Positions 1 through 6,738 of a stretch of 36,805 nucleotides of DNA are shown one piece after another. This stretch comes from Actinomycetota bacterium (GTDB lineage: Bacteria > Actinomycetota > Acidimicrobiia > Spongiisociales > UBA5794). Location of the stretch: positions 1-36,805 of the forward strand of contig JAADIG010000033.1 of the NCBI GenBank assembly GCA_013151445.1. Reading direction: 5' to 3'. The notes under the pieces were generated by a model. The model saw only the letters and a program-made list of their open reading frames with translations, did no database searches and was not told where the DNA came from. Each line of letters starts with the position of its first letter. Position 1 is the first letter of the stretch. The position numbers and the translations under genes were made by a program.

Positions 1-250
1 ATTCGCCGGATGATGAACCAACACCGCGGAAGTTGAATCGCAACACCCCGAAGCCGGCTTGTACCAGTTCGGCGGTCACGCCGACCATCAGTGGAGCGGT
101 CATTGTTCCCCGGTGCTGTGGATGGGGGTGGCAAAAGATAACGAGCGAAGAGGGCTCGACTGGCATGTCCCAACGAGCCTCAAGGCGCACATCGTCGGAT
201 GACTCGATCGAGAAACGAGCGATAACCGGAGCAAGCGGAGATTCAGCCAT
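1..250 (-). CDS. alpha/beta hydrolase, N-terminal part (cut by the left window edge)
   Basis: Reading the minus strand from ATG at 250-248 gives 83 residues before the edge. The visible part begins MAESPLAPVIARFSIE and contains CHPHPQHRGTM around residues 40-50, then GVLRFNFRGVGSSSG near the end. The CHPHP..G.M and FNFRGVG.S.G pattern is typical of small alpha/beta hydrolases of the dienelactone-hydrolase-like or COG2945 type, where it forms the oxyanion-hole strand and the loop before the nucleophile elbow. The nucleophile and the rest of the triad lie outside the window, so substrate and activity cannot be judged. The start overlaps the stop of the upstream 131-residue gene by 8 bases, which suggests translational coupling in one minus-strand operon. 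Confidence 0.75.
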   Translation of the reverse strand, partial: MAESPLAPVIARFSIESSDDVRLEARWDMPVEPSSLVIFCHPHPQHRGTMTAPLMVGVTAELVQAGFGVLRFNFRGVGSSSGE

Positions 251-638
251 GGATCGCACCCTCGACTCCCGCCGAGCGTGCTGCAAACGCCATTTCCGAG
301 AGAACCGGGACCGAATCGATCGTGACACGCACAATGACGAGGTCGCCGGGACCCGGAGATATGAAAACGTGCCGCGAGGCCCCAGCTTCGGGGTCGAGCA
401 TGGCGGCTGGGTGTACGCCGGTAACTGTCCCAACTGCCGAGACTCGCGTCACGGTGTTTGCCGTACGACGGTACGCCGGTTTGAGTAGGTCCGGATCTGT
501 GGTTCCCTCGGACACGACATCGAACTCGTCACCTTCGGTGAACATCCCGCGGCGAGCGAACAGCGTGATGATCTCTCCCTTGACGAGAGCCGCGACGACG
601 GCATTGCTCAGGGTTTCGGGGCCGAGCCCTTTGCTCAC
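243..638 (-). CDS. conserved-looking hypothetical protein, 131 aa
   Basis: I do not recognise this protein. It starts with GTG at 638-636, overlapping the stop of the upstream 33-residue gene in a GTGA arrangement, and its own stop lies inside the start region of the downstream hydrolase. There is no signal peptide or membrane segment. The N-terminal half reads like a compact beta-rich fold (GEIITLFARRGMFTEGDEFDVV), faintly reminiscent of PUA/ASCH-type small domains; this is a weak impression, not an assignment. Reality as a gene is supported by the overlaps at both ends, by the lack of any better frame on either strand, and by a normal amino-acid composition. Function unknown. Confidence 0.6.
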   Translation of the reverse strand: MSKGLGPETLSNAVVAALVKGEIITLFARRGMFTEGDEFDVVSEGTTDPDLLKPAYRRTANTVTRVSAVGTVTGVHPAAMLDPEAGASRHVFISPGPGDLVIVRVTIDSVPVLSEMAFAARSAGVEGAIHG

Positions 639-736
639 GTGAAACTCATTCGCATCACAATGACGAACGAGGCAAGTATCACCAGCCCGGTGATTAACGA
701 GGCGAGGATGAGGTAGCGGGTCTGCATGCCGAGCAT
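635..736 (-). CDS. small single-pass membrane protein, 33 aa
   Basis: ATG at 736-734 opens a 33-residue frame beginning MLGMQTRYLILASLITGL and ending VIVMRMSFT. Residues about 8-28 form one hydrophobic helix with a positive charge (Arg7) before it and another (Arg29) after it, as expected of a tiny integral membrane protein. A second ATG four codons in (MQTRYL) is an alternative start. Its stop codon TGA overlaps the GTG start of the 131-residue gene (GTGA), the sort of coupling that argues for real translation. It would be the first gene of a minus-strand operon divergent from the dihydrolipoamide dehydrogenase gene. Function unknown; membrane association is predicted from sequence only. Confidence 0.5.
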   Translation of the reverse strand: MLGMQTRYLILASLITGLVILASFVIVMRMSFT

Positions 737-846
737 GGTACCTGGGTCGAAAGCCCTCACGGTGGGTGCGTCGCTGGAACGCCCGCAGGCGCTACCATAG
801 GGCATCATGGCGCAGCTCGAAAAGGTGCGTGTTACCGGAGGCCGAA

Positions 847-2217
847 GTGTACGACGTTGTAGTAATTGGCGGTGGTCCTGGCGGGTATGCGTCAGCCCTC
901 TACGCACACAATTTTGGGCTCAGCGTTGCTCTCATAGAAAAGGACCGTGTCGGTGGCACCTGTCTGGTGAGGGGCTGTATCCCCGCCAAGACATGGCTGC
1001 ATGCAGCCGAGGTATTCACAACCGTGAAGTCCGCCGCTACCTTCGGTGTGACCACCTCCGATGTGACCGTTGATTGGCCCACCGCACTTGCTCGCAAGAA
1101 TCAGGTCGTTGATCAACTCGTCAAGGGTCTCTCTGGCCTGTTGAAGGCGCGGAATGTGGATGTGCTCGATGGTTTCGGACGTCTCGTTGATGGAGGCGTC
1201 AGCGTGGTGCTGGCAGATGGTTCGGAGCAGACCCTCGAAGCGAAGAATGTCATTCTCGCGACTGGCTCGGTACCGCGGGCCATTCCAGGGTTCGACTTCA
1301 ACGGGACGACGGTCATCAGCTCTAACGAAGCTCTCGATTGGGAGTCACAGCCGGGCCGTGTCGCGATCGTCGGTGGTGGTGTCATAGGGTGTGAGTTTGC
1401 ATCGATGCTTGCTGACTTTGGGTCCGAAGTACACGTCTTTGATGTTGCACCGCAGCTGCTCCCCGGCACCGATGCCGACGCCGTCAAGGTCCTGTTGAGA
1501 GAATTCAAGAAGAAGAAAGTAAAAGTACACACGGACACGTCGGTTTCTGCGCCCGAGATCGTGGACGGTGGTGTGCGTCTTTCTTATGGTGACGACAGCG
1601 TCGAGGTTGATGTTGTCCTTGTGTCCGTCGGGCGTGCCCCTTTGACGGAGAATGTCGGTATTGAAGAAGCCGGCATTGCTCTCGATCGTGGATACGTTCC
1701 CGTTGATCTTGAGACCATGCAGACATCAAAACCAGGGGTCTATGCGGTCGGCGATATTGTTGCCGCGACACCACAACTCGCGCATGCCGGTTTTGCCGAG
1801 GGAATTGCGGCGATCGAACATATCGCAACTGGCATCGCTAAACCTGTTGACTACAACGCCATCCCGCTCGTCGTGTATACCCATCCCGAGGTCGCATCCG
1901 TCGGCCTCAGCGAACAGGCCGCTCGGGACAAAGGGCTCGACATCGAGGTCACTACCCACGGGATGCGCGGTATCGGGCGGGCCATTATCCAGGGACAGGT
2001 CAGCGGGATGGTGAAACTCATCAACGAGACCGACGGTCCGATCCTCGGTGCCACCGTTGTCGGCCCTGGTGCCGGCGAAATGATTCACGAACTGATGTAC
2101 ACCGTTGCGTGGGAAGCCCTGCCTGGGGAGGCAGCGGCACTAATTCACGCACATCCGACGGTTGCGGAGTCGATCGGAGAGACTCTATTGTCAGCTTCTG
2201 GCAAGAGTCTCCACTGA
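847..2217 (+). CDS. lpdA: dihydrolipoamide dehydrogenase (E3)
   Basis: A 456-residue class I flavoprotein disulfide reductase that reoxidises dihydrolipoyl groups of 2-oxo acid dehydrogenase complexes or the glycine cleavage system, passing electrons via FAD to NAD+. The FAD site GGGPGG is at residues 8-13, the redox pair at Cys39 and Cys44 (GGTCLVRGC), the NAD-binding GGGVIGCEFA motif lies mid-protein, YAVGDI is the second FAD contact, and the C-terminal HAHPTVAE supplies the catalytic pair His436 and Glu441. GTG at 847 is chosen because GGAGG at 837-841 sits five bases upstream and the protein then begins exactly at the first beta strand; a longer frame from 766 has an Arg-rich extension unlike the family. 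The acyltransferase gene follows, which suggests service to that complex. Confidence 0.93.
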   Translation: MYDVVVIGGGPGGYASALYAHNFGLSVALIEKDRVGGTCLVRGCIPAKTWLHAAEVFTTVKSAATFGVTTSDVTVDWPTALARKNQVVDQLVKGLSGLLKARNVDVLDGFGRLVDGGVSVVLADGSEQTLEAKNVILATGSVPRAIPGFDFNGTTVISSNEALDWESQPGRVAIVGGGVIGCEFASMLADFGSEVHVFDVAPQLLPGTDADAVKVLLREFKKKKVKVHTDTSVSAPEIVDGGVRLSYGDDSVEVDVVLVSVGRAPLTENVGIEEAGIALDRGYVPVDLETMQTSKPGVYAVGDIVAATPQLAHAGFAEGIAAIEHIATGIAKPVDYNAIPLVVYTHPEVASVGLSEQAARDKGLDIEVTTHGMRGIGRAIIQGQVSGMVKLINETDGPILGATVVGPGAGEMIHELMYTVAWEALPGEAAALIHAHPTVAESIGETLLSASGKSLH

Positions 2218-2284
2218 TGGCTGTGGCAATCGATTCGTCGTTGCGAAAGAACTCACCGCAAGCGCGGTCCGAGTTAGAGATTTT

Positions 2285-2303
2285 CGTGTCAGACGCTGAC
2301 ACG
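2285..2303 (+). promoter_or_regulatory. 8-bp inverted repeat just upstream of the E2 gene
   Basis: CGTGTCAG and CTGACACG form a perfect 8-base stem around the 3-base loop ACG, ending 19 bases before the E2 start and just upstream of its Shine-Dalgarno sequence (AAGGAG at about 2308-2313). It could be an RNA hairpin that tunes translation or mRNA processing between lpd and E2, or a DNA operator for a separate promoter. No T-run follows, so it is not a classical terminator. Function inferred from position only. Confidence 0.4.
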
Positions 2304-2321
2304 CACGAAGGAGCATGAGGC

Positions 2322-3914
2322 ATGCCAGTAACTGTCACAATGCCACAACTCGGTGAGACCGTAACCGAGGGCACCATTCTCTCGTGGGCGAAAGCAGCGG
2401 GCGATCAAATCGCGGAGGATGAAGTCCTCCTTGAGATCTCGACCGACAAGGTTGATACGGAGATTCCCTCGCCGGCCGCGGGAGTAGTCCAGGAGATCCT
2501 GGTTGCCGAAGGTGAAACTGTGGAGGTAGGTGCTGCCCTCGCCATCATCATCGAAGCGGGCGAAGCAGCGGCTCCTGTCCCAGGTGAGTCGGTCGTTGAG
2601 ACACCCGCCACGAGCGCTGCACCGGAAGCCCCGGCACCGGAAGCCCCGGCACCGGAAGCCCCGGCACCGGAAGCCCCGGCACCGGAGGGCGAAGGCGCCA
2701 CAACCGAGGCCGTCGCACCTCAAGGGGAGTCGGACCAGGTCAGCAGCGGCGGCGATGATTCTCGGCGCGGCAATCTTTCGCCGATCGTACGCAAACTCGC
2801 AGCCGAGCACTCGATTGATCTCGATTTAGTACCAGGTACTGGCGAGGGTGGTCGGATTACCCGCACGGATGTCATGCAGTTCGTTGCAGGATCGACATCC
2901 CAGCCCGAGCCGGCAGCGACGGACATCCCACAAGCCACGACAACACGTGTCACCTTTGAACCGGCGCCCGACGCTCCGGTGGCACCAACATCGTCGGCCG
3001 CGGGACCCGCTCCTGCCGCGGTACCAACGGCTCCGGCCCCTGTCGCGTCTGCACCTGTCAAGCCTGCTCCGGCGCCACCAACGGTTGCTCCGACAGCACC
3101 GGCTCCAACCCCCGCCCCTGCTCCTGCGGCCGCTGCACCCCCTGCGGCCGCTGCACCCCCTGCGGCCGCTGCTCCGACGCCAGCTCCAACGCCGGGGACC
3201 AGCGAGGTCCCGATTGGGAGACTGCGCAAGCGCATCGCGGCGAACATGGTCGCCGCAAAGGCAACTGCGGCTCATGTTTGGACGGTCATGGAGGTCGACT
3301 TCGAGCGGGTGGAGAGGGCCCGCTCGGCTCACAAGAGTGAGTTCAAGAACCGCGAGGGATTCAGCCTCACCTACCTGCCATTTATTTCTCGGGCGACGAT
3401 GGACGCACTTGCCGCCTTCCCCGTGGTCAACAGCGCATTCCATCTCGAAGAGGGCACGCAGGTGTTCAACGCCAACGTGAATCTTGGAATCGCCGTCGAC
3501 ATGAACCAAGAGGGTCTTGTCGTTGTCACCGTCAAGAACGCCGATAATCTCCGGCTCAAGGGATTGGCGCGTGACATCCGCTCGAAAGCCGTAAAGGCGC
3601 GCGACGGCAAGTTAGATCCCGACGACATCTCCGGCAGCACGTTCACTATCACTAACCCCGGCCCGTTCGGATCGTTCATGTCAGCACCGATCATCAACGT
3701 GCCGAACGTTGCGATTCTTTCCACCGATACGGTGACCAAACGAGCGACCGTAATTACCTTGCCGGACGGCTCGGACTCCATCGCGATCCACCACATTGGG
3801 ATGCTCGGCCTCACCTGGGACCATCGTGCGTTTGATGGCTCGACCGCTGTGAAGTTTCTTGGTCGGATCAAGAACAACCTCGAAACCTGGGATTGGGACC
3901 AGGAGCTGTCGTGA
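2322..3914 (+). CDS. sucB: dihydrolipoamide acyltransferase (E2) of a 2-oxo acid dehydrogenase complex
   Basis: A 530-residue E2 core enzyme that carries acyl groups on a swinging lipoyl arm and transfers them to CoA. One lipoyl domain spans residues 1-77 with the lipoylated Lys43 in STDKVDTEI. A Pro/Ala-rich linker holds four EAPAP units. The peripheral E1/E3-binding domain is at about 148-190 (NLSPIVRKLAAEHSIDL..VPGTGEGGRIT). A second long Ala/Pro linker leads to the catalytic domain (about 295-530) with the active-site motif DHRAFDG at 500-506. ATG 2322 follows AAGGAG. The gene lies after lpd and overlaps lipBA by GTGA, as expected for co-supply of lipoylation enzymes. Pyruvate, 2-oxoglutarate and branched-chain E2s are hard to separate by eye; in mycobacteria the E2 next to lipB-lipA is shared. 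The symbol is therefore provisional. Confidence 0.88.
   Translation: MPVTVTMPQLGETVTEGTILSWAKAAGDQIAEDEVLLEISTDKVDTEIPSPAAGVVQEILVAEGETVEVGAALAIIIEAGEAAAPVPGESVVETPATSAAPEAPAPEAPAPEAPAPEAPAPEGEGATTEAVAPQGESDQVSSGGDDSRRGNLSPIVRKLAAEHSIDLDLVPGTGEGGRITRTDVMQFVAGSTSQPEPAATDIPQATTTRVTFEPAPDAPVAPTSSAAGPAPAAVPTAPAPVASAPVKPAPAPPTVAPTAPAPTPAPAPAAAAPPAAAAPPAAAAPTPAPTPGTSEVPIGRLRKRIAANMVAAKATAAHVWTVMEVDFERVERARSAHKSEFKNREGFSLTYLPFISRATMDALAAFPVVNSAFHLEEGTQVFNANVNLGIAVDMNQEGLVVVTVKNADNLRLKGLARDIRSKAVKARDGKLDPDDISGSTFTITNPGPFGSFMSAPIINVPNVAILSTDTVTKRATVITLPDGSDSIAIHHIGMLGLTWDHRAFDGSTAVKFLGRIKNNLETWDWDQELS
2625..2684 (+). repeat. 15-bp tandem repeat, four units, in the E2 linker
   Basis: The unit GAAGCCCCGGCACCG occurs four times head to tail without a mismatch and encodes EAPAP each time. 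It lies in the flexible linker after the lipoyl domain. Perfect nucleotide identity, including synonymous positions, implies recent slippage expansion; copy number changes would keep the frame. Confidence 0.9.
3123..3176 (+). repeat. 18-bp tandem repeat, about three units, in the second E2 linker
   Basis: CCTGCGGCCGCTGCACCC is present twice exactly and a third time with changes in the last few bases. Each unit encodes PAAAAP, part of the mobile Ala/Pro linker between the subunit-binding and catalytic domains. Length variation would be in frame. Confidence 0.85.
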
Positions 3915-5578
3915 CCTCCGTGACGCCGGAGCATGCGGACCTTCTCCGGGTCCGGTGGCTAGGTCGTCTGCCATACGCCGAGGCCTGGGATCTGCAACGC
4001 GCCTTCTGGGAAGGACGTGCCACAGGGCGGTCGAATGATGACTACCTCCTCCTGCTCGAACATCCTCACACGTACACGGTCGGTCGCAACGGCGACGGTT
4101 CGAATCTGCTTGCCGGGCTCGATGACCTTGGAGCCATCGGCGCGGAGATCCACCACGTCGATCGCGGCGGTGACATCACCTACCACGGCCCGGGGCAGCT
4201 CGTTGGGTACCCCATTGGAGCGGTGAGACGACTTCCCCGCGGCTACGACATGGTTGGTCTGGTCAGGCTCATCGAAGACATGTTGATCGCCACCGTTGCG
4301 GAGTTCGGGATCGAAGCCTGGGCAGAAGAGGGTTTCACCGGGGTCTGGACACAACAGGGGAAGCTCGCAGCTATCGGGATACGCGTCGCCCGCGGCGTCT
4401 CCATGCACGGATTCGCCCTCAACGTCGACACGGACCTGTCGTTCTTCGAGCACATCGTGCCCTGCGGTATTGCGGATCGACCGGTGACGACCATGCGCGA
4501 TATCCTCGGACGGGACGTCTCGCTTGAAGAAGTCACCGAGGTGCTCCTGCGTCACGTCGACAAACTCTTTGCCAGCGCCGATGTCGAGACACAACTCGGT
4601 GCTTTTGCGCGTCGCTCGGGTAAACCGTTCGAAGTCGACGCCATGATCGCGAACGGTGTTTTCTCGCCCGCCAAACGCAACGAGATTCCGATCACGATTC
4701 GCGGTCTCCTCGCCGGCGAACCCGAACGGCCCGACTGGATGAAAGTCAAGGCGGACTTTGCATCCGAGGGGTATCGCGACATGAAGAAACTCATGCGTTC
4801 CGAGGGGCTGACAACGGTGTGTGAAGAGGCCGGGTGCCCGAACATCTACGAGTGCTGGACGTCCGGCACCGCGACACTGATGCTGCTCGGGGAGCGGTGC
4901 ACACGGGCATGTTCGTTCTGTGACGTACTCACCGGGAAACCCGGCGAGGTCGACTGGGACGAGCCGCGCCGTGCCGCCGAAGCAGTTGCCGCACTGAATC
5001 TTGACCACGCCGTTCTGACGTCAGTGAATCGAGACGACCTCGACGACGGCGGGTCCAGGGTGTTTGCCGAGACCATCGAACGCATCCATGAACTCCGTCC
5101 GCACTGTGATGTCGAGGTCCTCATCCCCGACTTCAAGGGAGACGAGGAGGCACTCAAAACGGTCATGAAGGCCAACCCGGCCGTCCTCAACCACAACACG
5201 GAAACAGTATTGCGGTTGCAGCGCGAGATTCGCACCGCGGCGAGTTACGGACGCAGCCTCGCTCTACTCGCCCGTGCGAAGTGGCTTAACCCGCTGGGAG
5301 CGGTCAAGTCGGGTCTTATCGTCGGGATGGGGGAGAGCGAATCCGAGGTCCTCGGTGCGTTGGCGGACCTGTGCGCCGTGGGAGTCGACATCATCACGAT
5401 CGGTCAGTACCTGCGGCCTTCTCCACGGCATCGGCGTATCGACCGCTACGTACATCCCGACGAGTTCGTTCGTTATCGCCGGGAGGGAGATCGGCTCGGC
5501 CTTCCACACGTCGAGGCCGGTCCGCTGGTGCGGTCCTCGTATCACGCGAAGGATGCCCACACCCAGGCCAAGGCCTAG
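3911..5578 (+). CDS. lipBA: LipB-LipA fusion: octanoyltransferase plus lipoyl synthase in one chain
   Basis: One uninterrupted 555-residue frame encodes both steps of lipoate synthesis. Residues about 1-225 are LipB (octanoyl-ACP:protein octanoyltransferase), with RGGDITYHGPGQ at 85-96 and the catalytic pair Lys151 (QGKLAAIGIR) and Cys185 (VPCGI). Residues about 260-555 are LipA, the radical-SAM enzyme inserting two sulfurs: the auxiliary cluster cysteines 304, 309 and 315 (CEEAGCPNIYEC), the SAM-cluster cysteines 330, 334 and 337 (CTRACSFC), NHNTETV, and the conserved C-terminal RSSYHA at 541-546. The start is GTG 3911, overlapping the E2 stop, with AGGAG five bases upstream. Usually these are two adjacent genes. 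Both halves keep their key residues, so a working bifunctional enzyme is expected. The E2 lipoyl domain encoded just upstream is an obvious substrate. Confidence 0.95.
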   Translation: MTSVTPEHADLLRVRWLGRLPYAEAWDLQRAFWEGRATGRSNDDYLLLLEHPHTYTVGRNGDGSNLLAGLDDLGAIGAEIHHVDRGGDITYHGPGQLVGYPIGAVRRLPRGYDMVGLVRLIEDMLIATVAEFGIEAWAEEGFTGVWTQQGKLAAIGIRVARGVSMHGFALNVDTDLSFFEHIVPCGIADRPVTTMRDILGRDVSLEEVTEVLLRHVDKLFASADVETQLGAFARRSGKPFEVDAMIANGVFSPAKRNEIPITIRGLLAGEPERPDWMKVKADFASEGYRDMKKLMRSEGLTTVCEEAGCPNIYECWTSGTATLMLLGERCTRACSFCDVLTGKPGEVDWDEPRRAAEAVAALNLDHAVLTSVNRDDLDDGGSRVFAETIERIHELRPHCDVEVLIPDFKGDEEALKTVMKANPAVLNHNTETVLRLQREIRTAASYGRSLALLARAKWLNPLGAVKSGLIVGMGESESEVLGALADLCAVGVDIITIGQYLRPSPRHRRIDRYVHPDEFVRYRREGDRLGLPHVEAGPLVRSSYHAKDAHTQAKA

Positions 5579-5584
5579 GCCCGC

Positions 5585-6676
5585 ATGGTGTTTGACTACG
5601 CAGCCCGGATCGCTCGAGTCACCGCAGCCATGGGGCGCTCGGGTGTCGACACACTGCTACTTTCGGTCGGCTCTGACATGCCGTGGTTACTCGGATATGA
5701 GGCAATGGACCTTGAACGGGTGACGATGGCAGTTGTCCGACCCGATTCCCGCCCGACGCTCGTCGTTCCCCGCCTTGAGGCACCGCGGGTTGACGATCGT
5801 GGCGAGATTTTCGACGTTGTTGCGTGGGACGAACTTGAGGACCCCATCGGAATCATCGTTGACCTCGTGGGGGCCGGTTCCGCGCTCGCAGTGGGCGATA
5901 GGACGTGGTCCATGTTCACGCTGGCGTTACAGGCTCGCCTCGGAGGTCGGACCTGGGAGAGCGCTGGTCCGATCATGGCCGAGATGCGGATGGTGAAGGA
6001 GGCCGAGGAGCTTGACCGGCTTCGCGCGGTGGGGGCCTCGGCCGATCGAGTTGCAGAGCGACTCGCTGGTTACCTGTTCGGGGGGAAGACCGAACGGCGT
6101 GTCGCCGCGGACATCGCGGCCATGCTCGTCGAGGAAGGTCACGACTCGGCCTGGGACGTGATCGTCGCGTCCGGCCCGAATGGTGCGTCACCTCATCATG
6201 AACCGGGTGACCGGGTTATCCAGATTGGCGACCCGGTTGTTTGCGATTTCGGTGGCACGATGGACGGATATATCTCGGACACGACGCGAAACTTTGTTGT
6301 CGGCGAGCCAGCCGCGGAATACGTCGCAATGTTCGCCGTCCTTCGCGAAGCCCAGGAGGCTGGGGTAAGAGCTGCGACGGTCGGGACACCCTGCCAGGAC
6401 GTTGACCGGACCACCCGCAAGGTGATCCAAGACGCAGGGTATGGCGAATACTTTGTGCACCGAACGGGTCATGGAATTGGGCTTGAGGTGCATGAATCTC
6501 CGTACATCGTTGAGGGCAACGAGTTGCCGCTAGCGGCTGGGATGGTGTTCTCAGTTGAACCCGGAATCTATGTTCCGGGACAGTTCGGAATGCGTATCGA
6601 GGACATCGTGATTGCCACGGATGCCGGCCCCGAACGTTGCAACAACTCACCGCACGAATTCGTCTCCGTTCGCTAG
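5585..6676 (+). CDS. pepQ: M24 family metallopeptidase (Xaa-Pro aminopeptidase/dipeptidase type)
   Basis: A 363-residue cytoplasmic pita-bread-fold peptidase expected to cleave peptides with proline in the second position. The N-terminal creatinase-like domain covers about 1-130. The catalytic domain holds the two-metal ligand set: two aspartates in VVCDFGGTMDGYISDTTR, the histidine of HRTGHGIG, the glutamate of SVEPGIY and the last glutamate in MRIEDI. The start ATG 5585 lies seven bases after the lipBA stop, with only a weak purine stretch before it, so translation may depend on the upstream gene. Length and motif order fit PepQ/PepP; exact substrate (dipeptide or longer peptide) cannot be told from sequence. 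The link to lipoate genes appears to be simple operon neighbourhood. Confidence 0.88.
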   Translation: MVFDYAARIARVTAAMGRSGVDTLLLSVGSDMPWLLGYEAMDLERVTMAVVRPDSRPTLVVPRLEAPRVDDRGEIFDVVAWDELEDPIGIIVDLVGAGSALAVGDRTWSMFTLALQARLGGRTWESAGPIMAEMRMVKEAEELDRLRAVGASADRVAERLAGYLFGGKTERRVAADIAAMLVEEGHDSAWDVIVASGPNGASPHHEPGDRVIQIGDPVVCDFGGTMDGYISDTTRNFVVGEPAAEYVAMFAVLREAQEAGVRAATVGTPCQDVDRTTRKVIQDAGYGEYFVHRTGHGIGLEVHESPYIVEGNELPLAAGMVFSVEPGIYVPGQFGMRIEDIVIATDAGPERCNNSPHEFVSVR

Positions 6677-6738
6677 CGGACCCCCGGCGTAGTCGCCTCA
6701 CAGTCTTGTACCCTATGGGAATCCACAGTGGAGGAATA

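Noticed and set aside
766-846. N-terminal extension of dihydrolipoamide dehydrogenase
   Set aside because: The 27 extra residues are Arg-rich and unlike the family; GTG 847 has a good ribosome binding site and begins the fold directly.
3959-5008. Long open frame antisense to lipBA (349 codons)
   Set aside because: The sense strand encodes clear LipB and LipA motifs; the antisense protein has shadow composition and no recognisable domain.
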